Part shown: positions 23,556-30,613 of the stretch, one piece after another | Layout: each line of letters opens with the position of its first letter | Numbering within the stretch: position 1 is the first letter of the stretch | Origin: Candidatus Woesebacteria bacterium RIFCSPLOWO2_01_FULL_44_24b | GTDB taxonomy: Bacteria; Patescibacteriota; Microgenomatia; UBA8517 | Length of the DNA stretch: 32,015 bases | Direction: 5' to 3' | Assembly: GCA_001793235.1 (NCBI GenBank) | Contig: MGHM01000010.1 | Coordinates: 1-32,015 of the forward strand | The notes under the pieces: model-generated | Databases searched by the model: none | Seen by the model: the letters and a program-made list of their open reading frames with translations, nothing else | What the model was told of the DNA's origin: nothing | Translations under genes and position numbers: made by a program

Positions 23556-23563
23556 ACAGCGAC

Positions 23564-24043
23564 ATGGCAGAAAGAACTGAGCAAGGTTTTGAGAAACTGC
23601 GTTCGGAAATCAATGCCAAGATAGACAATTTGCTTGCTGATACCGAGGGTTTTTTGGATGGCTCTAAGTTGGCAGGTTACAATGTACCTTCCACTGAGCT
23701 GGGAAAATGGCATGGGAGACCACTTCTGGGAGAAACTTGGAGAGATAATAAATTAAGCGATACTGCGAGGTTGATTTTATCTTCAAACGACGAAGCAGAC
23801 AAACTTCACAAATCGGTCCAGGTGCATGTTAAACCAGAAAACACCGACGGCAGTATCACTTGGGTTTATTACTTAGACATTAAAGAAAACTTCCCAAGAC
23901 TAAGGGCTTACCAGAACTTCACACGGACAAGTGATGGTGAGATAATCGACATACCCAACGACCCGATGCAAAGGCCTATAGCACAAGAAGATTTAGAGTT
24001 TTTTTCAAAGCTCCTAGACGCTGCAAAACAAAGCAGCCAATGA
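23564..24043 (+). CDS. Hypothetical protein, 159 aa
   Basis: Not recognised. An N-terminal helix of about 30 residues (FEKLRSEINAKIDNLLADTE) leads to a mixed alpha/beta domain with aromatic strands (ITWVYYLDIKENFPRLRAYQ) and an acidic helical tail. No membrane segment is present. ATG 23564 is preferred over TTG 23537 because an extended -10 lies between them. The AAGGAG at 23541-23546 is 17 bases from ATG, too far for normal use. Its stop overlaps the start of the APH-like gene (ATGA), so the two proteins are made together. Confidence 0.7.
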   Translation: MAERTEQGFEKLRSEINAKIDNLLADTEGFLDGSKLAGYNVPSTELGKWHGRPLLGETWRDNKLSDTARLILSSNDEADKLHKSVQVHVKPENTDGSITWVYYLDIKENFPRLRAYQNFTRTSDGEIIDIPNDPMQRPIAQEDLEFFSKLLDAAKQSSQ

Positions 24044-24951
24044 AAAAGAAGTGGCCGAAACCCCGTGCAAGAAAACTAAACCAACAAAAAGTGTCTGTTT
24101 TCCTGAACAAAATTGGTTTTGAGCCAGAAAAGATTAGCCAAGAATGGCGACATCTAATCGCTTTTGGGAAATATAAAAACAAACCGTCGGTTCTTAAATT
24201 GGCTTCCACTAAAAAAACCTCTAGACACACGAGAAACGAACATTATTGGAATGACGTAATCAAAGAATATTCTCAAGAAAGAGAGCTTTCTTTCATAGTT
24301 CCAGAAAATTACAGTTCCGGAGAATATGAAGGGCTTTTTTATTTTATTTGCGAAAGATTTTTTGGGAAGACTTTAGACAAACAAAAATCATATCCTCTAA
24401 AAAAGATTGCCAAAATGGCATTTGAAATAATCATGATGCCCAAGCCAAGCATTGCGCCGCCCAATTCCCAAGCAAGAAAAAGAAAGGTTCCAATTGGTGA
24501 TAAACTTTTGGAGTCCGCAACAGAATGGGCATCTCAAGTCCCAAGACCGACAGACAAATACCTAAAAATCATTTCCGACGCTAGGCATAACTTAAAAACT
24601 GCCCCAGCACATGGCGACTTTACAGTACGAGCTATGTTTCTTTTGAAGGATAAAAAAATTGGGCTGATAGACGGAGAACATTATGGCTTTAACGGTCCAA
24701 AATATTATGACCCCGCTTGGTTTTACCTAAGAATGCGGCTTGAGCAAAATGAATTGGAGTCAGCTAATAAATTTCTCTATGAATTTAAAATTTTACTTCC
24801 AAAGCCAGCCCAAGAAATTTTTTGGCAAGAGTTAGAGCCTGTACTGACTCAACGTTTTATAGGCCATCTTTGGGGAGCCAAGAACAACAACGAAGAACTA
24901 AATAAACTAGAAATTATGGGCAAAGAAATGTTAGAAAATAAAATTATCTAG
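24040..24951 (+). CDS. APH-like kinase-fold protein with altered catalytic loop
   Basis: A 303-aa protein of the aminoglycoside-phosphotransferase/choline-kinase-like fold. The candidate ATP-binding Lys is Lys53 (PSVLKLA) and a candidate helix-C Glu is Glu67. The catalytic loop is APAHGDFTVRAMF (His191, Asp193). In the usual HGDxxxxN pattern the last residue binds metal; here it is Ala198. The metal-binding Asp is Asp211 in GLIDGEH, followed by YYDPAWFYLRMR. So the fold is likely but activity is uncertain. The substrate is unknown; resistance should not be assumed. Its last 8 bp overlap the convergent HU gene. Confidence 0.75.
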   Translation: MKKKWPKPRARKLNQQKVSVFLNKIGFEPEKISQEWRHLIAFGKYKNKPSVLKLASTKKTSRHTRNEHYWNDVIKEYSQERELSFIVPENYSSGEYEGLFYFICERFFGKTLDKQKSYPLKKIAKMAFEIIMMPKPSIAPPNSQARKRKVPIGDKLLESATEWASQVPRPTDKYLKIISDARHNLKTAPAHGDFTVRAMFLLKDKKIGLIDGEHYGFNGPKYYDPAWFYLRMRLEQNELESANKFLYEFKILLPKPAQEIFWQELEPVLTQRFIGHLWGAKNNNEELNKLEIMGKEMLENKII

Positions 24952-25219
24952 AAACTTGCTTCTTTAATTTTTTCCCTGGAGTGAAACGGGGGAGCCTGTG
25001 AGACTTAATTGTTACAAATTTTTCAGTGTTGGGGATTTTAACGGTCTTGCCTTTCATGGTCACAACCCTGAAAGTTCCAAAACCCGAAAGAACAACTTTT
25101 TCACCTTTTGCAAGAACCCTGCCAATTTCAAGAAGAAAAACTTCTACTGCTTCATCTGCACCTCTTTTAGTCAGATGTGCCTTTCTTGCTACTTGCTCAA
25201 CGAGCTGCCTCTTTGTCAT
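24944..25219 (-). CDS. hup: HU-family DNA-binding protein
   Basis: A histone-like nucleoid protein, 91 aa from ATG 25219, matching the usual 90 aa. It begins MTKRQLVEQVARKAHLTKRG (helical dimer body). The GFGTFRVV segment precedes the DNA-binding arm. The arm is rewritten relative to the usual RNPxTG motif (TVKIPNTEKFVTIKSHRLPR), and the end is FTPGKKLKKQVSR. The start at 25219, not the longer reading to 25267, is set by a promoter whose -35 and -10 lie inside that extension. Confidence 0.92.
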   Translation of the reverse strand: MTKRQLVEQVARKAHLTKRGADEAVEVFLLEIGRVLAKGEKVVLSGFGTFRVVTMKGKTVKIPNTEKFVTIKSHRLPRFTPGKKLKKQVSR

Positions 25220-25226
25220 TGCGTTG

Positions 25227-25255
25227 AGAATATAGGAAAGTGAAGTTCTTGTCAA
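25227..25255 (-). promoter_or_regulatory. Full promoter of the HU gene
   Basis: The minus strand carries a perfect TTGACA (25250-25255), a 17-bp spacer, and TATTCT (25227-25232), then 7 bp to ATG 25219. This is the most complete sigma-70-type promoter in the window and predicts a leaderless HU mRNA. Confidence 0.75.
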
Positions 25256-25273
25256 GAGGATGGGCAAAGTTAA

Positions 25274-25561
25274 CTATTTGCCGCTGTCAGAATCTTTTTT
25301 TTCTGCTGAATTAAACAACCCATCAAATTCAAGGTCACTTCGCTTGTCTAAATATAATGCTGTTCCTAAACAGGCTAAAGTAAGACCCAGCGCAGCCAAG
25401 TCATTTTTTTCGTCATGGTCATAATTCATTACCACACCCGTCATGGCTAATACTGTCAGTCCCCAACGAGCCAATTTTCTTGCAGCTTCATGACTTCGAA
25501 ACTTATCCAAAGATTCTGGATACTTGCTTTCTTGAGCTCCGGCCGCTCGTTCTGTATTCAT
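25274..25561 (-). CDS. Small membrane protein, 95 aa
   Basis: Not recognised. Two hydrophobic segments, WGLTVLAMTGVVMNY (about residues 33-47) and LAALGLTLACLGTALYL (about 55-71), are joined by an acidic loop NYDHDEKND, giving a hairpin with charged tails likely on the same side. It lies between HU and rny on the minus strand; an extended -10 (TGA-TACAAT) 10 bp upstream overlaps the rny stop codon, so it can be transcribed on its own. Confidence 0.65.
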   Translation of the reverse strand: MNTERAAGAQESKYPESLDKFRSHEAARKLARWGLTVLAMTGVVMNYDHDEKNDLAALGLTLACLGTALYLDKRSDLEFDGLFNSAEKKDSDSGK

Positions 25562-25571
25562 AATTTATCGG

Positions 25572-25580
25572 ATTGTATCA
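25572..25580 (-). promoter_or_regulatory. Extended -10 of the small membrane protein gene
   Basis: TGA-TACAAT on the minus strand, 10 bp before ATG 25561, overlapping the rny stop codon. Confidence 0.5.
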
Positions 25581-26756
25581 CTTTGCGCTAGTTGTGTCAC
25601 TGGCGCGGGTTTCGCGGATGACCGTTACTTTAATTTGCCCGGCGTATTCTGCTTCTTTTTCAAGTCGTGTCGCAATATCATGGGCAAGAACTGTGAGCTT
25701 GTCGTCGCTTACTTCATCGGGGTTAACCACTACTCGCACGTCGCGGCCGGCTTGGAATGCAATTGCCTCATTTACCCCTTCAAAACTCCCGGCAATTTCC
25801 TCAATCTTTTCCATTCTATGAACATAATTTTCGTGCGGCTCGTAGCGCGCACCCGGGCGGGATCCCGAAATTGCATCAGCAGACCAGACAATCACTGCTT
25901 CAAGTGACGAAAAAGGCTTGTCTTCATGGTGCTCTGCAATAATGGCAACTACTTTTTTGGGAAGCCCAAAGCGTTTGGCAATTTCCACTCCTTTTTGAAT
26001 GTGAGTTCCCTCGTCATCAGTTGCCACCTTACCAATATCGTGCATTAAGCCCCCAAGACGAACCGCGTCAACATCGGCTCCAAGTTCCCGGGCAATGGAC
26101 ATGCCGATTTTGGTTTCCTCAATAGTATGAAGGCCCAAGTTCTGGCCATAGCTGGTCCTAAACTTAAACTTGCCAAGCATTTTAAGTAAATCGGTGGGGA
26201 GGTTATATTCCCCCACCTCTTCGGCAATTTTTTTGCCTTCCTCAAGTAGCACCCCATCCATATCGGAAGTAACTTGAGCAACGACTTCTTCGATACGTGA
26301 CGGCTGAATCCGCTGGTCTTTCAAAAGTATCTCAAGCGACCTACGCGCGATCTCGCGCCTGACTGAATCAAAAGAAGAAAGACGAATTTCATTTGTTTCA
26401 TCAAGTTCAATCTCAACCTGCGCCGCGCGCTCAAAGGCTCTTATATTTCTGCCTTCGCGGCCAATGATTCGTCCTTTAGCATCTTCACTGTCTACTTTTA
26501 CCGTAGACACGGTATATTCTGCCACATAGTTAGTGGCGCCATGCTTCATTGCGTCTACCAAGATCTCGCGCGCCTTTTCGGCCGCTTCAACCTTGATGCG
26601 CTCCTCAGCATTTCTGATGCGCTTGGCAATTTCTGCTGTCAGTTCACGCTGAACTTCATCAAGCAGGAGCTTCTTTGCTTCTTCCTTAGAAAGCCCCGAA
26701 ACTTTTTCAAGCTTCGAAAGTAACTCCTCACGCAGTTGTTCTTCGTTTTTAGCCAT
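25578..26756 (-). CDS. rny: Ribonuclease Y lacking the membrane anchor
   Basis: An endoribonuclease that initiates mRNA decay. A coiled coil spans about residues 5-70, the KH domain begins near 93 (AKGRIIGREGRNIRAFE), and the HD domain carries His210 and the His239-Asp240 pair (GLMHDIGK), with IIAEHHED and VIVWSADAISGSRPGARYE following. It is 392 aa against about 520 in B. subtilis; the N-terminal membrane span and most of the long coiled coil are missing. An in-frame TAA 12 bp before the ATG rules out a longer start. It should be soluble or held by partners. No clear own promoter is seen. Confidence 0.93.
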   Translation of the reverse strand: MAKNEEQLREELLSKLEKVSGLSKEEAKKLLLDEVQRELTAEIAKRIRNAEERIKVEAAEKAREILVDAMKHGATNYVAEYTVSTVKVDSEDAKGRIIGREGRNIRAFERAAQVEIELDETNEIRLSSFDSVRREIARRSLEILLKDQRIQPSRIEEVVAQVTSDMDGVLLEEGKKIAEEVGEYNLPTDLLKMLGKFKFRTSYGQNLGLHTIEETKIGMSIARELGADVDAVRLGGLMHDIGKVATDDEGTHIQKGVEIAKRFGLPKKVVAIIAEHHEDKPFSSLEAVIVWSADAISGSRPGARYEPHENYVHRMEKIEEIAGSFEGVNEAIAFQAGRDVRVVVNPDEVSDDKLTVLAHDIATRLEKEAEYAGQIKVTVIRETRASDTTSAK

Positions 26757-26802
26757 TTTAATTTTTAATTAAGTCAAGCTTTGCTTATAATTATTGGAGA
26801 AT

Positions 26803-26828
26803 AAAAAATTACCGATTATTCATCGGTA
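26803..26828 (-). terminator. Hairpin plus T-run after recX
   Basis: The minus strand reads TACCGAT-GAATA-ATCGGTA (7-bp stem, 26810-26828) followed two bases later by TTTTTT (26803-26808). It resembles a weak rho-independent terminator between recX and rny. Confidence 0.6.
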
Positions 26829-26863
26829 GCCAAAAGAATCATCTGGAGCATCCTTTTGAACAT
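26816..26863 (-). CDS. Possible 15-codon leader ORF with strong Shine-Dalgarno
   Basis: ATG 26863 begins the peptide MFKRMLQMILLATDE, ending at TAA in the loop of the 26810-26828 hairpin. GGAGGAG seven bases upstream comes from the last codons of recX. It overlaps no other gene apart from starting 3 bp after the recX stop. A ribosome finishing this ORF would cover the terminator stem, so it could let transcription continue into rny. It may equally be chance; coding is not demonstrated. Confidence 0.3.
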   Translation of the reverse strand: MFKRMLQMILLATDE

Positions 26864-26865
26864 TT

Positions 26866-27462
26866 TTATTCTCCTCCCGTGTATTTTACCACATTTTGGA
26901 TAGTATTAAAATCAAAACCCTTGCGCGCCAAAAATGCAAAGGCCTTCCTATTATCCTTAAATCTTCGCCTTGAAAGCAGTTTTTTGGCGATCTTTTCTTC
27001 GTCAATTGCACTTTCGATTAACACTTCGTCAATAATATTTCTGTCAATTCCCTTTTGCCTTAATTCATATTTAAGCTCTTTCTTAGATTTAAGCTTAAAC
27101 TCTAGTCTTTGATTGATCCACCACTTGGCAAACTTAGTATCGTCAACTAAATCCAACCGCTTTAGTCTAATAAACAACTTTCTGTGAATCGTAACTGGCA
27201 CTTTTTTGCGCTTTAACCAACTAAACAATTCACTCTCTGATCTTGGGCGAAGAGTGGCAAAATTAAGAAGCTTGTTGTAAGTTTTGGCAAACTCGGCTTC
27301 ATGGATTATTTTATTTATCTCTTTTTGGGAAAATTCCCGTTCGACTTTAATCCCAAACTTGACTAAGTTATCAAGGTCTATCCCAAACGCAAACTCGCCA
27401 TCAAGATAAACATTGACTCGCTTGTTATTTCTCTGGGGTTTTAGTGAAGTTACAATAGGCAT
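26866..27462 (-). CDS. recX: Regulatory protein RecX
   Basis: Modulates RecA filament activity by direct binding. From ATG 27462 the protein is 198 aa, starting MPIVTSLKPQRNNKRVNVYL and showing the three-helix repeats of the family: ATLRPRSESELFSWLKRK, LKRLDLVDDTKFAKWWINQR, ELKYELRQKGIDRNIIDEVL, with a C-terminal repeat (FAFLARKGFDFNTIQNVV). ATG 27462 is chosen over an open extension into recA because it falls 10 bp after the recA stop with a GAGG four bases upstream. It is encoded downstream of recA, as in many bacteria. Confidence 0.9.
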   Translation of the reverse strand: MPIVTSLKPQRNNKRVNVYLDGEFAFGIDLDNLVKFGIKVEREFSQKEINKIIHEAEFAKTYNKLLNFATLRPRSESELFSWLKRKKVPVTIHRKLFIRLKRLDLVDDTKFAKWWINQRLEFKLKSKKELKYELRQKGIDRNIIDEVLIESAIDEEKIAKKLLSRRRFKDNRKAFAFLARKGFDFNTIQNVVKYTGGE

Positions 27463-27472
27463 AGCCTCGGCG

Positions 27473-28558
27473 CTACTCTTCTTCTTTCTCTTCACCCAAT
27501 TCTTTGGGGACGGGTTTACCATTTATCAGGGCTTTTCTAATTTCCTCCTCAATTTCTTTGGCCACTTTCGGATTTTCTCGCAAATATACTTTCGCGGCTT
27601 CGCGGCCTTGGGCAATGGTTTCATCTTTATAGCTGAAAAATGCCCCTTTTTTTTGGATTATTTCCATCTCAACCGCTACATCCAAAAGCCCGCCGACTTT
27701 ACTTATGCCCTCATCATTCATGATGTCAAACTCAGCAACCCGCAAGGGGGGTGCCACTTTGTTTTTAACAACGCGGGCACGATGCCGGCTGCCAATTATA
27801 TTATCTCCGTCTTTTAAGGTTTCAATTCTTCGAACGTCAATTCTTACCGAAGAATAAAACTTAAGAGCCAGTCCCCCGGGGGTGGTCTCGGGATTACCAA
27901 ACATAATGCCGATTTTTTGCCTAATCTGGTTTGTAAATAAAAGAATAGTTTTGGATTTGGAAATAGCGCCCGTGAGCTTTCTGAGGGCCTGGCTCATGAG
28001 CCTAGCCTGCATGCCCATGACAGCGTCCCCCATCTCACCCTCCAACTCCGCCCGGGGAACCAGAGCGGCAACCGAGTCAACAACAACTATATCCAAGGCA
28101 CCCGAGCGAATTAAGGTTTCCGTAATTTCTAAAGCCTGCTCGCCGGAGTCCGGCTGGGACATTAGTAAATCATCCAGATTTACTCCAATTGTTTCAGCGC
28201 GTGTGGGGTCGAGGGCGTGCTCCGCGTCCACAAATGCCGCCTGGCCGCCTTTTTTCTGGGCTTCGGCAATGACATGAAGAGCGAGAGTGGTTTTACCCGA
28301 TGCTTCGGGCCCATAGATTTCAACTATGCGCCCGCGAGGAAGACCGCCAACACCAAGCGCCATGTCAAGCGCAATGGAACCCGTTGGAATAACATCAATG
28401 CTCCGGTTTGCGGCTGAGCGCTGACCCAATCTCATGATTGAGCCCGTGCCGTATTGCTTTTCAATTTGCTCCATGGCGAGTTTTATTGCCTGAAGTCTCT
28501 GTGAACCCTCTTCTTTTTGCACCGGAGCCTGTGTTTCTGTTTTCTTTTGCCTAGCCAT
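27473..28558 (-). CDS. recA: Recombinase RecA
   Basis: ATP-dependent strand-exchange protein for homologous recombination. The Walker A motif is GPEASGKT (residues 83-90), Walker B is [13 protein letters not shown], and the L1/L2 loop segments are [21 protein letters not shown] and [21 protein letters not shown]. The C-terminus is acidic (ELGEEKEEE). The length of 361 aa is normal. A promoter lies upstream, with a perfect palindrome over its -35. It is co-transcribed with recX. Confidence 0.97.
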   Translation of the reverse strand: MARQKKTETQAPVQKEEGSQRLQAIKLAMEQIEKQYGTGSIMRLGQRSAANRSIDVIPTGSIALDMALGVGGLPRGRIVEIYGPEASGKTTLALHVIAEAQKKGGQAAFVDAEHALDPTRAETIGVNLDDLLMSQPDSGEQALEITETLIRSGALDIVVVDSVAALVPRAELEGEMGDAVMGMQARLMSQALRKLTGAISKSKTILLFTNQIRQKIGIMFGNPETTPGGLALKFYSSVRIDVRRIETLKDGDNIIGSRHRARVVKNKVAPPLRVAEFDIMNDEGISKVGGLLDVAVEMEIIQKKGAFFSYKDETIAQGREAAKVYLRENPKVAKEIEEEIRKALINGKPVPKELGEEKEEE

Positions 28559-28570
28559 TTTACTAACAAA

Positions 28571-28599
28571 GTTATATCATCCTATAAGGCCATTTGCAA
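28571..28599 (-). promoter_or_regulatory. recA promoter
   Basis: On the minus strand -35 TTGCAA (28594-28599), a 17-bp spacer and extended -10 TGA-TATAAC (28571-28579), 12 bp before ATG 28558. The predicted leader is about 5 nt. Confidence 0.6.
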
Positions 28600-28606
28600 T
28601 GGCCTT
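28586..28606. promoter_or_regulatory. Perfect 21-bp palindrome over the recA -35
   Basis: AAGGCCATT and AATGGCCTT are perfect 9-bp arms around TGC. The element covers the -35 of recA, a position expected for a repressor operator. It does not match the Gram-positive LexA box (CGAACN4GTTCG) or the E. coli box (CTGTN8ACAG). Confidence 0.6.
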
Positions 28607-28690
28607 GCAAGACGAAATCTATACTTGAAACTCGTCCTAAAACGACTTTGTAATGAGTCTTATAGAAAAGATTACAAGAGTCTTTAGTTG

Positions 28691-28699
28691 TGCTAAAAT
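28691..28699 (+). promoter_or_regulatory. Extended -10 of the 172-aa gene
   Basis: TGC-TAAAAT, 7 bp before ATG 28707; it lies within the longer open reading from 28653 and argues for the shorter start. Confidence 0.6.
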
Positions 28700-28706
28700 A
28701 GCATCC

Positions 28707-29225
28707 ATGGCAGCGTCTGAATCAGTAAATCCAACTGATTATCAAACTCAAGTCTCAGAGCAAATTATAAGGTTCGGAATAAAGGGTAATCCGTTTACAT
28801 TCGGACCAACATTTATACAGGAGCGCTGGGGAGAAAAGCCTTTGTGGGGTATTTCTTTTGAGGATCGCACTACTTTGCCTCTTGAACAGGATAGATTTTC
28901 ATCTGACATTACAGATCCTGAAAGTTTAGAAGAATTGGAAATAACCCGGAAATACTCTGGTGTTCATATAGAAAGGGAATTCTTCACACATGCTGGGAAA
29001 GAAATTTTGGTCGAAAGGGTATCATTGGTTACAAAAGACGGAGATTTGGAAGAACAATATGTCGGTGCGTTATATAAAGATCCTGACATATCATATGTTC
29101 GGCCAACTGAGGCAATTTTTCAATTTGAATATGCAGGAGAAGAAGGACTGATGCATGGATGTGAGTTAGAATGTCCAGATTCTGTTAGAGATTTTCTTTC
29201 CGTCCCAAAACCTCTACTGGCCTGA
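28707..29225 (+). CDS. Hypothetical protein, 172 aa
   Basis: Not recognised. A soluble, acidic, beta-rich protein with aromatic strands (GPTFIQERWGEKPLWGISFE), a paired-strand region (SGVHIEREFFTHAGKEILVERVS) and an acidic end (GEEGLMHGCELECPDSV). No catalytic motif is clear. ATG 28707 is chosen for its extended -10 seven bases upstream. It is divergent from recA and 7 bp before a zinc-ribbon NUDIX gene, with which it is probably co-transcribed. Confidence 0.65.
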   Translation: MAASESVNPTDYQTQVSEQIIRFGIKGNPFTFGPTFIQERWGEKPLWGISFEDRTTLPLEQDRFSSDITDPESLEELEITRKYSGVHIEREFFTHAGKEILVERVSLVTKDGDLEEQYVGALYKDPDISYVRPTEAIFQFEYAGEEGLMHGCELECPDSVRDFLSVPKPLLA

Positions 29226-29232
29226 AGTCTGT

Positions 29233-29754
29233 ATGATAGTTTATAACTTCTGCCCACAGTGCAAAACAAAGACTGATAAATCGGGAGAGTACCCCAAATG
29301 CCCAAAATGCAATATCACTTTCTATAAAAATTCAAAACCGACAACCGGAGTACTCCCAATTAAGGACGGAAAAGTTCTTCTAGCCATACGTGCAGAAGAG
29401 CCCTTCAAAGGAACTCTAGACATTATTGGCGGCTTTTTAAAAGCTGGCGAGCATCCAATAGAGGGAGTGCATCGAGAGCTGATGGAAGAAACAGGGATGA
29501 AAGTTAAAATAATTGATTTGTTGGGAATATACACGGACTTTTACGCTGCAACAGGTGACCATACGCAAAACACATTCTATATTGGTGAACTATCGAATGG
29601 TAAGCCAAAAATTATGGATGACATTTCGGATTTAAAATGGATCAGAATAGACGAACTCGGCAAACATGGTGATGAAGTCGGCTTTCAATGTATTAAAGAC
29701 GCACTGAGAGATTTAAGAAAGTGGTATAAAACTGGTCGGGGTAGGAGGAATTGA
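29233..29754 (+). CDS. Zinc-ribbon NUDIX hydrolase
   Basis: A 173-aa protein. The N-terminal zinc ribbon is Cys7-Cys10 and Cys23-Cys26 (CPQC, CPKC), as in NADH pyrophosphatase-like proteins. The NUDIX box GGFLKAGEHPIEGVHRELME, completed by ETG, fits GX5EX7REUXEEXGU and should bind Mg and cleave a nucleoside-diphosphate-linked substrate. The substrate is unknown. Its final seven codons (TGRGRRN) and stop are antisense to the 3' part of tRNA-Pro, so the coding tail is shaped by the tRNA sequence. Confidence 0.9.
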   Translation: MIVYNFCPQCKTKTDKSGEYPKCPKCNITFYKNSKPTTGVLPIKDGKVLLAIRAEEPFKGTLDIIGGFLKAGEHPIEGVHRELMEETGMKVKIIDLLGIYTDFYAATGDHTQNTFYIGELSNGKPKIMDDISDLKWIRIDELGKHGDEVGFQCIKDALRDLRKWYKTGRGRRN

Positions 29755-29806
29755 ACCTCCGCCGGACGCACCCCATGCGCCCATTCTACCGTTAAACTAT
29801 ACCCCG
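29733..29806 (-). tRNA. tRNA-Pro (anticodon GGG)
   Basis: The minus strand folds with acceptor CGGGGTA/TACCCCG, T8-A9, an anticodon stem GGCGC/GCGTC around loop ATGGGGT (anticodon GGG) and T-arm GGAGG-TTCAATT-CCTCC. C1 and A73 are proline identity bases. CCA follows A73 in the genome (29733-29735), unlike tRNA-Gln here. Its 3' 22 bp overlap the end of the opposing NUDIX gene. Confidence 0.95.
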
Positions 29807-29815
29807 ATGAGGCCT

Positions 29816-29824
29816 ATTTTATCA
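29816..29824 (-). promoter_or_regulatory. Extended -10 of tRNA-Pro
   Basis: TGA-TAAAAT on the minus strand, 9 bp before C1 of tRNA-Pro. Confidence 0.6.
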
Positions 29825-29828
29825 CGTT

Positions 29829-29849
29829 TGAAGCAAGAAAAAGTTTCAT
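29829..29849. repeat. Left copy of 21-bp direct repeat flanking 29850-31337
   Basis: The core GAAGCAAGAAAAAGTTTCA matches 31338-31358 in the same orientation with one mismatch over 21 bp. It begins 5 bp upstream of the tRNA-Pro -10 element and contains the stop codon of the peptidase E-like gene. Confidence 0.65.
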
Positions 29850-30481
29850 TTACATTTTTCAACTTCTTTATCTACTACAAAGATAGCCTCATCATCCGCA
29901 AAAGTGATGACTTTTACGTTGTTTTTCTCAAACCTGACTTTGACTTTTTCTAACCCGATTTGAAAATCCTTGACTCCCCAATGTGGAAGCGGGGCAAAGT
30001 TAATAACACCCAAGCCTCCATTAACCACACTCGGAGCCTTGTCTGGGTCATCAAGCACTGCATATTCCGAAATGTCTTGGTATGGATAAATCGCCCCTGC
30101 CGACTCTCCGCCATATACCACTTTATCTTTTAAAATCATTTTCTTCAGTAATGCGTCAACTCCGGTCTCCCGCATCCAATAAGTGAGAATGAATATATTG
30201 CCGCCACTTATGAATATAAAATCAAAATCTGACAAGTACTCTTTAAAGTTGAATTTTCTATCAACTCTGTAGGCTCTCTCTAGATCAAATTCCCGAAGCT
30301 TGGGAAATATAGAGCGCCATCTCTCCTCAGACTCTATGCACCAATCAGGCTTAAAGGGTTTGTAATTAGTGGGAGTTGTAATATATAAAAACCTTACTTC
30401 TGCAAGCTCCTTGTCGAACAATTTTTGTAGCTTCTTTTCGTGTGTTTTGGTTATGTTATGAGAAAACAATGCCAGTTTCAT
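29846..30481 (-). CDS. Peptidase E-like (S51) protein
   Basis: A 211-aa protein with the class I glutamine-amidotransferase-like fold of the S51 family. The nucleophile elbow is YGGESAGAIYPY (Ser near residue 124). A preceding FISGGNIFILTYWM matches the GGN segment, and PLPHWGV supplies the likely catalytic His. S51 enzymes cleave Asp-Xaa dipeptides or cyanophycin-type bonds; the substrate here is not known. It is cytoplasmic, without a signal peptide. TAGAAT lies 5 bp before its ATG. It is divergent from the HTH-NUDIX gene, and the two are bracketed by a direct repeat. Confidence 0.82.
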   Translation of the reverse strand: MKLALFSHNITKTHEKKLQKLFDKELAEVRFLYITTPTNYKPFKPDWCIESEERWRSIFPKLREFDLERAYRVDRKFNFKEYLSDFDFIFISGGNIFILTYWMRETGVDALLKKMILKDKVVYGGESAGAIYPYQDISEYAVLDDPDKAPSVVNGGLGVINFAPLPHWGVKDFQIGLEKVKVRFEKNNVKVITFADDEAIFVVDKEVEKCK

Positions 30482-30486
30482 AATAT

Positions 30487-30492
30487 ATTCTA
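30487..30492 (-). promoter_or_regulatory. -10 box of the peptidase E-like gene
   Basis: TAGAAT on the minus strand, 5 bp before ATG 30481. Confidence 0.5.
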
Positions 30493-30577
30493 GTCTTTTT
30501 GCGCTCTTTGTCTCAAGCTCACGTCTTGCATTTCCTGCAATTCTACCACGTTCAAAGCTAGCTAAAAACTTTTTCAG

Positions 30578-30605
30578 TTGACGGCACTTAATAAATCCTT
30601 ACAAT
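30578..30605 (+). promoter_or_regulatory. Promoter of the HTH-NUDIX gene
   Basis: TTGACG (30578-30583), 16-bp spacer, TACAAT (30600-30605), then 8 bp to ATG 30614. The TTG that would open a longer reading is the first triplet of the -35, so that start is rejected. Confidence 0.65.
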
Positions 30606-30613
30606 CAAAGCAA

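Noticed and set aside
24040..24951. Calling the APH-like gene an aminoglycoside-resistance gene
   Set aside because: Only the kinase fold motifs are seen, the HGDxxxxN Asn is missing, and nothing points to an antibiotic substrate.
25220..25267. Longer HU start
   Set aside because: The HU family begins at MTKRQLVEQ, and both promoter boxes lie in the extension.
27463..27522. RecX extension into recA
   Set aside because: Extra residues are a shadow of the recA 3' end; the family starts at about ATG 27462.
27413..28417. Plus-strand open readings opposite recA
   Set aside because: Shadows of recA; low-complexity hydrophobic translations and no start signals.
28653..28706. N-terminal extension of the 172-aa protein
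   Set aside because: An extended -10 (28691-28699) lies inside it, seven bases before ATG 28707.
30578..30613. N-terminal extension of the HTH-NUDIX protein from TTG 30578
   Set aside because: The TTG is the start of the -35 box TTGACG; the -10 also lies within the extension.
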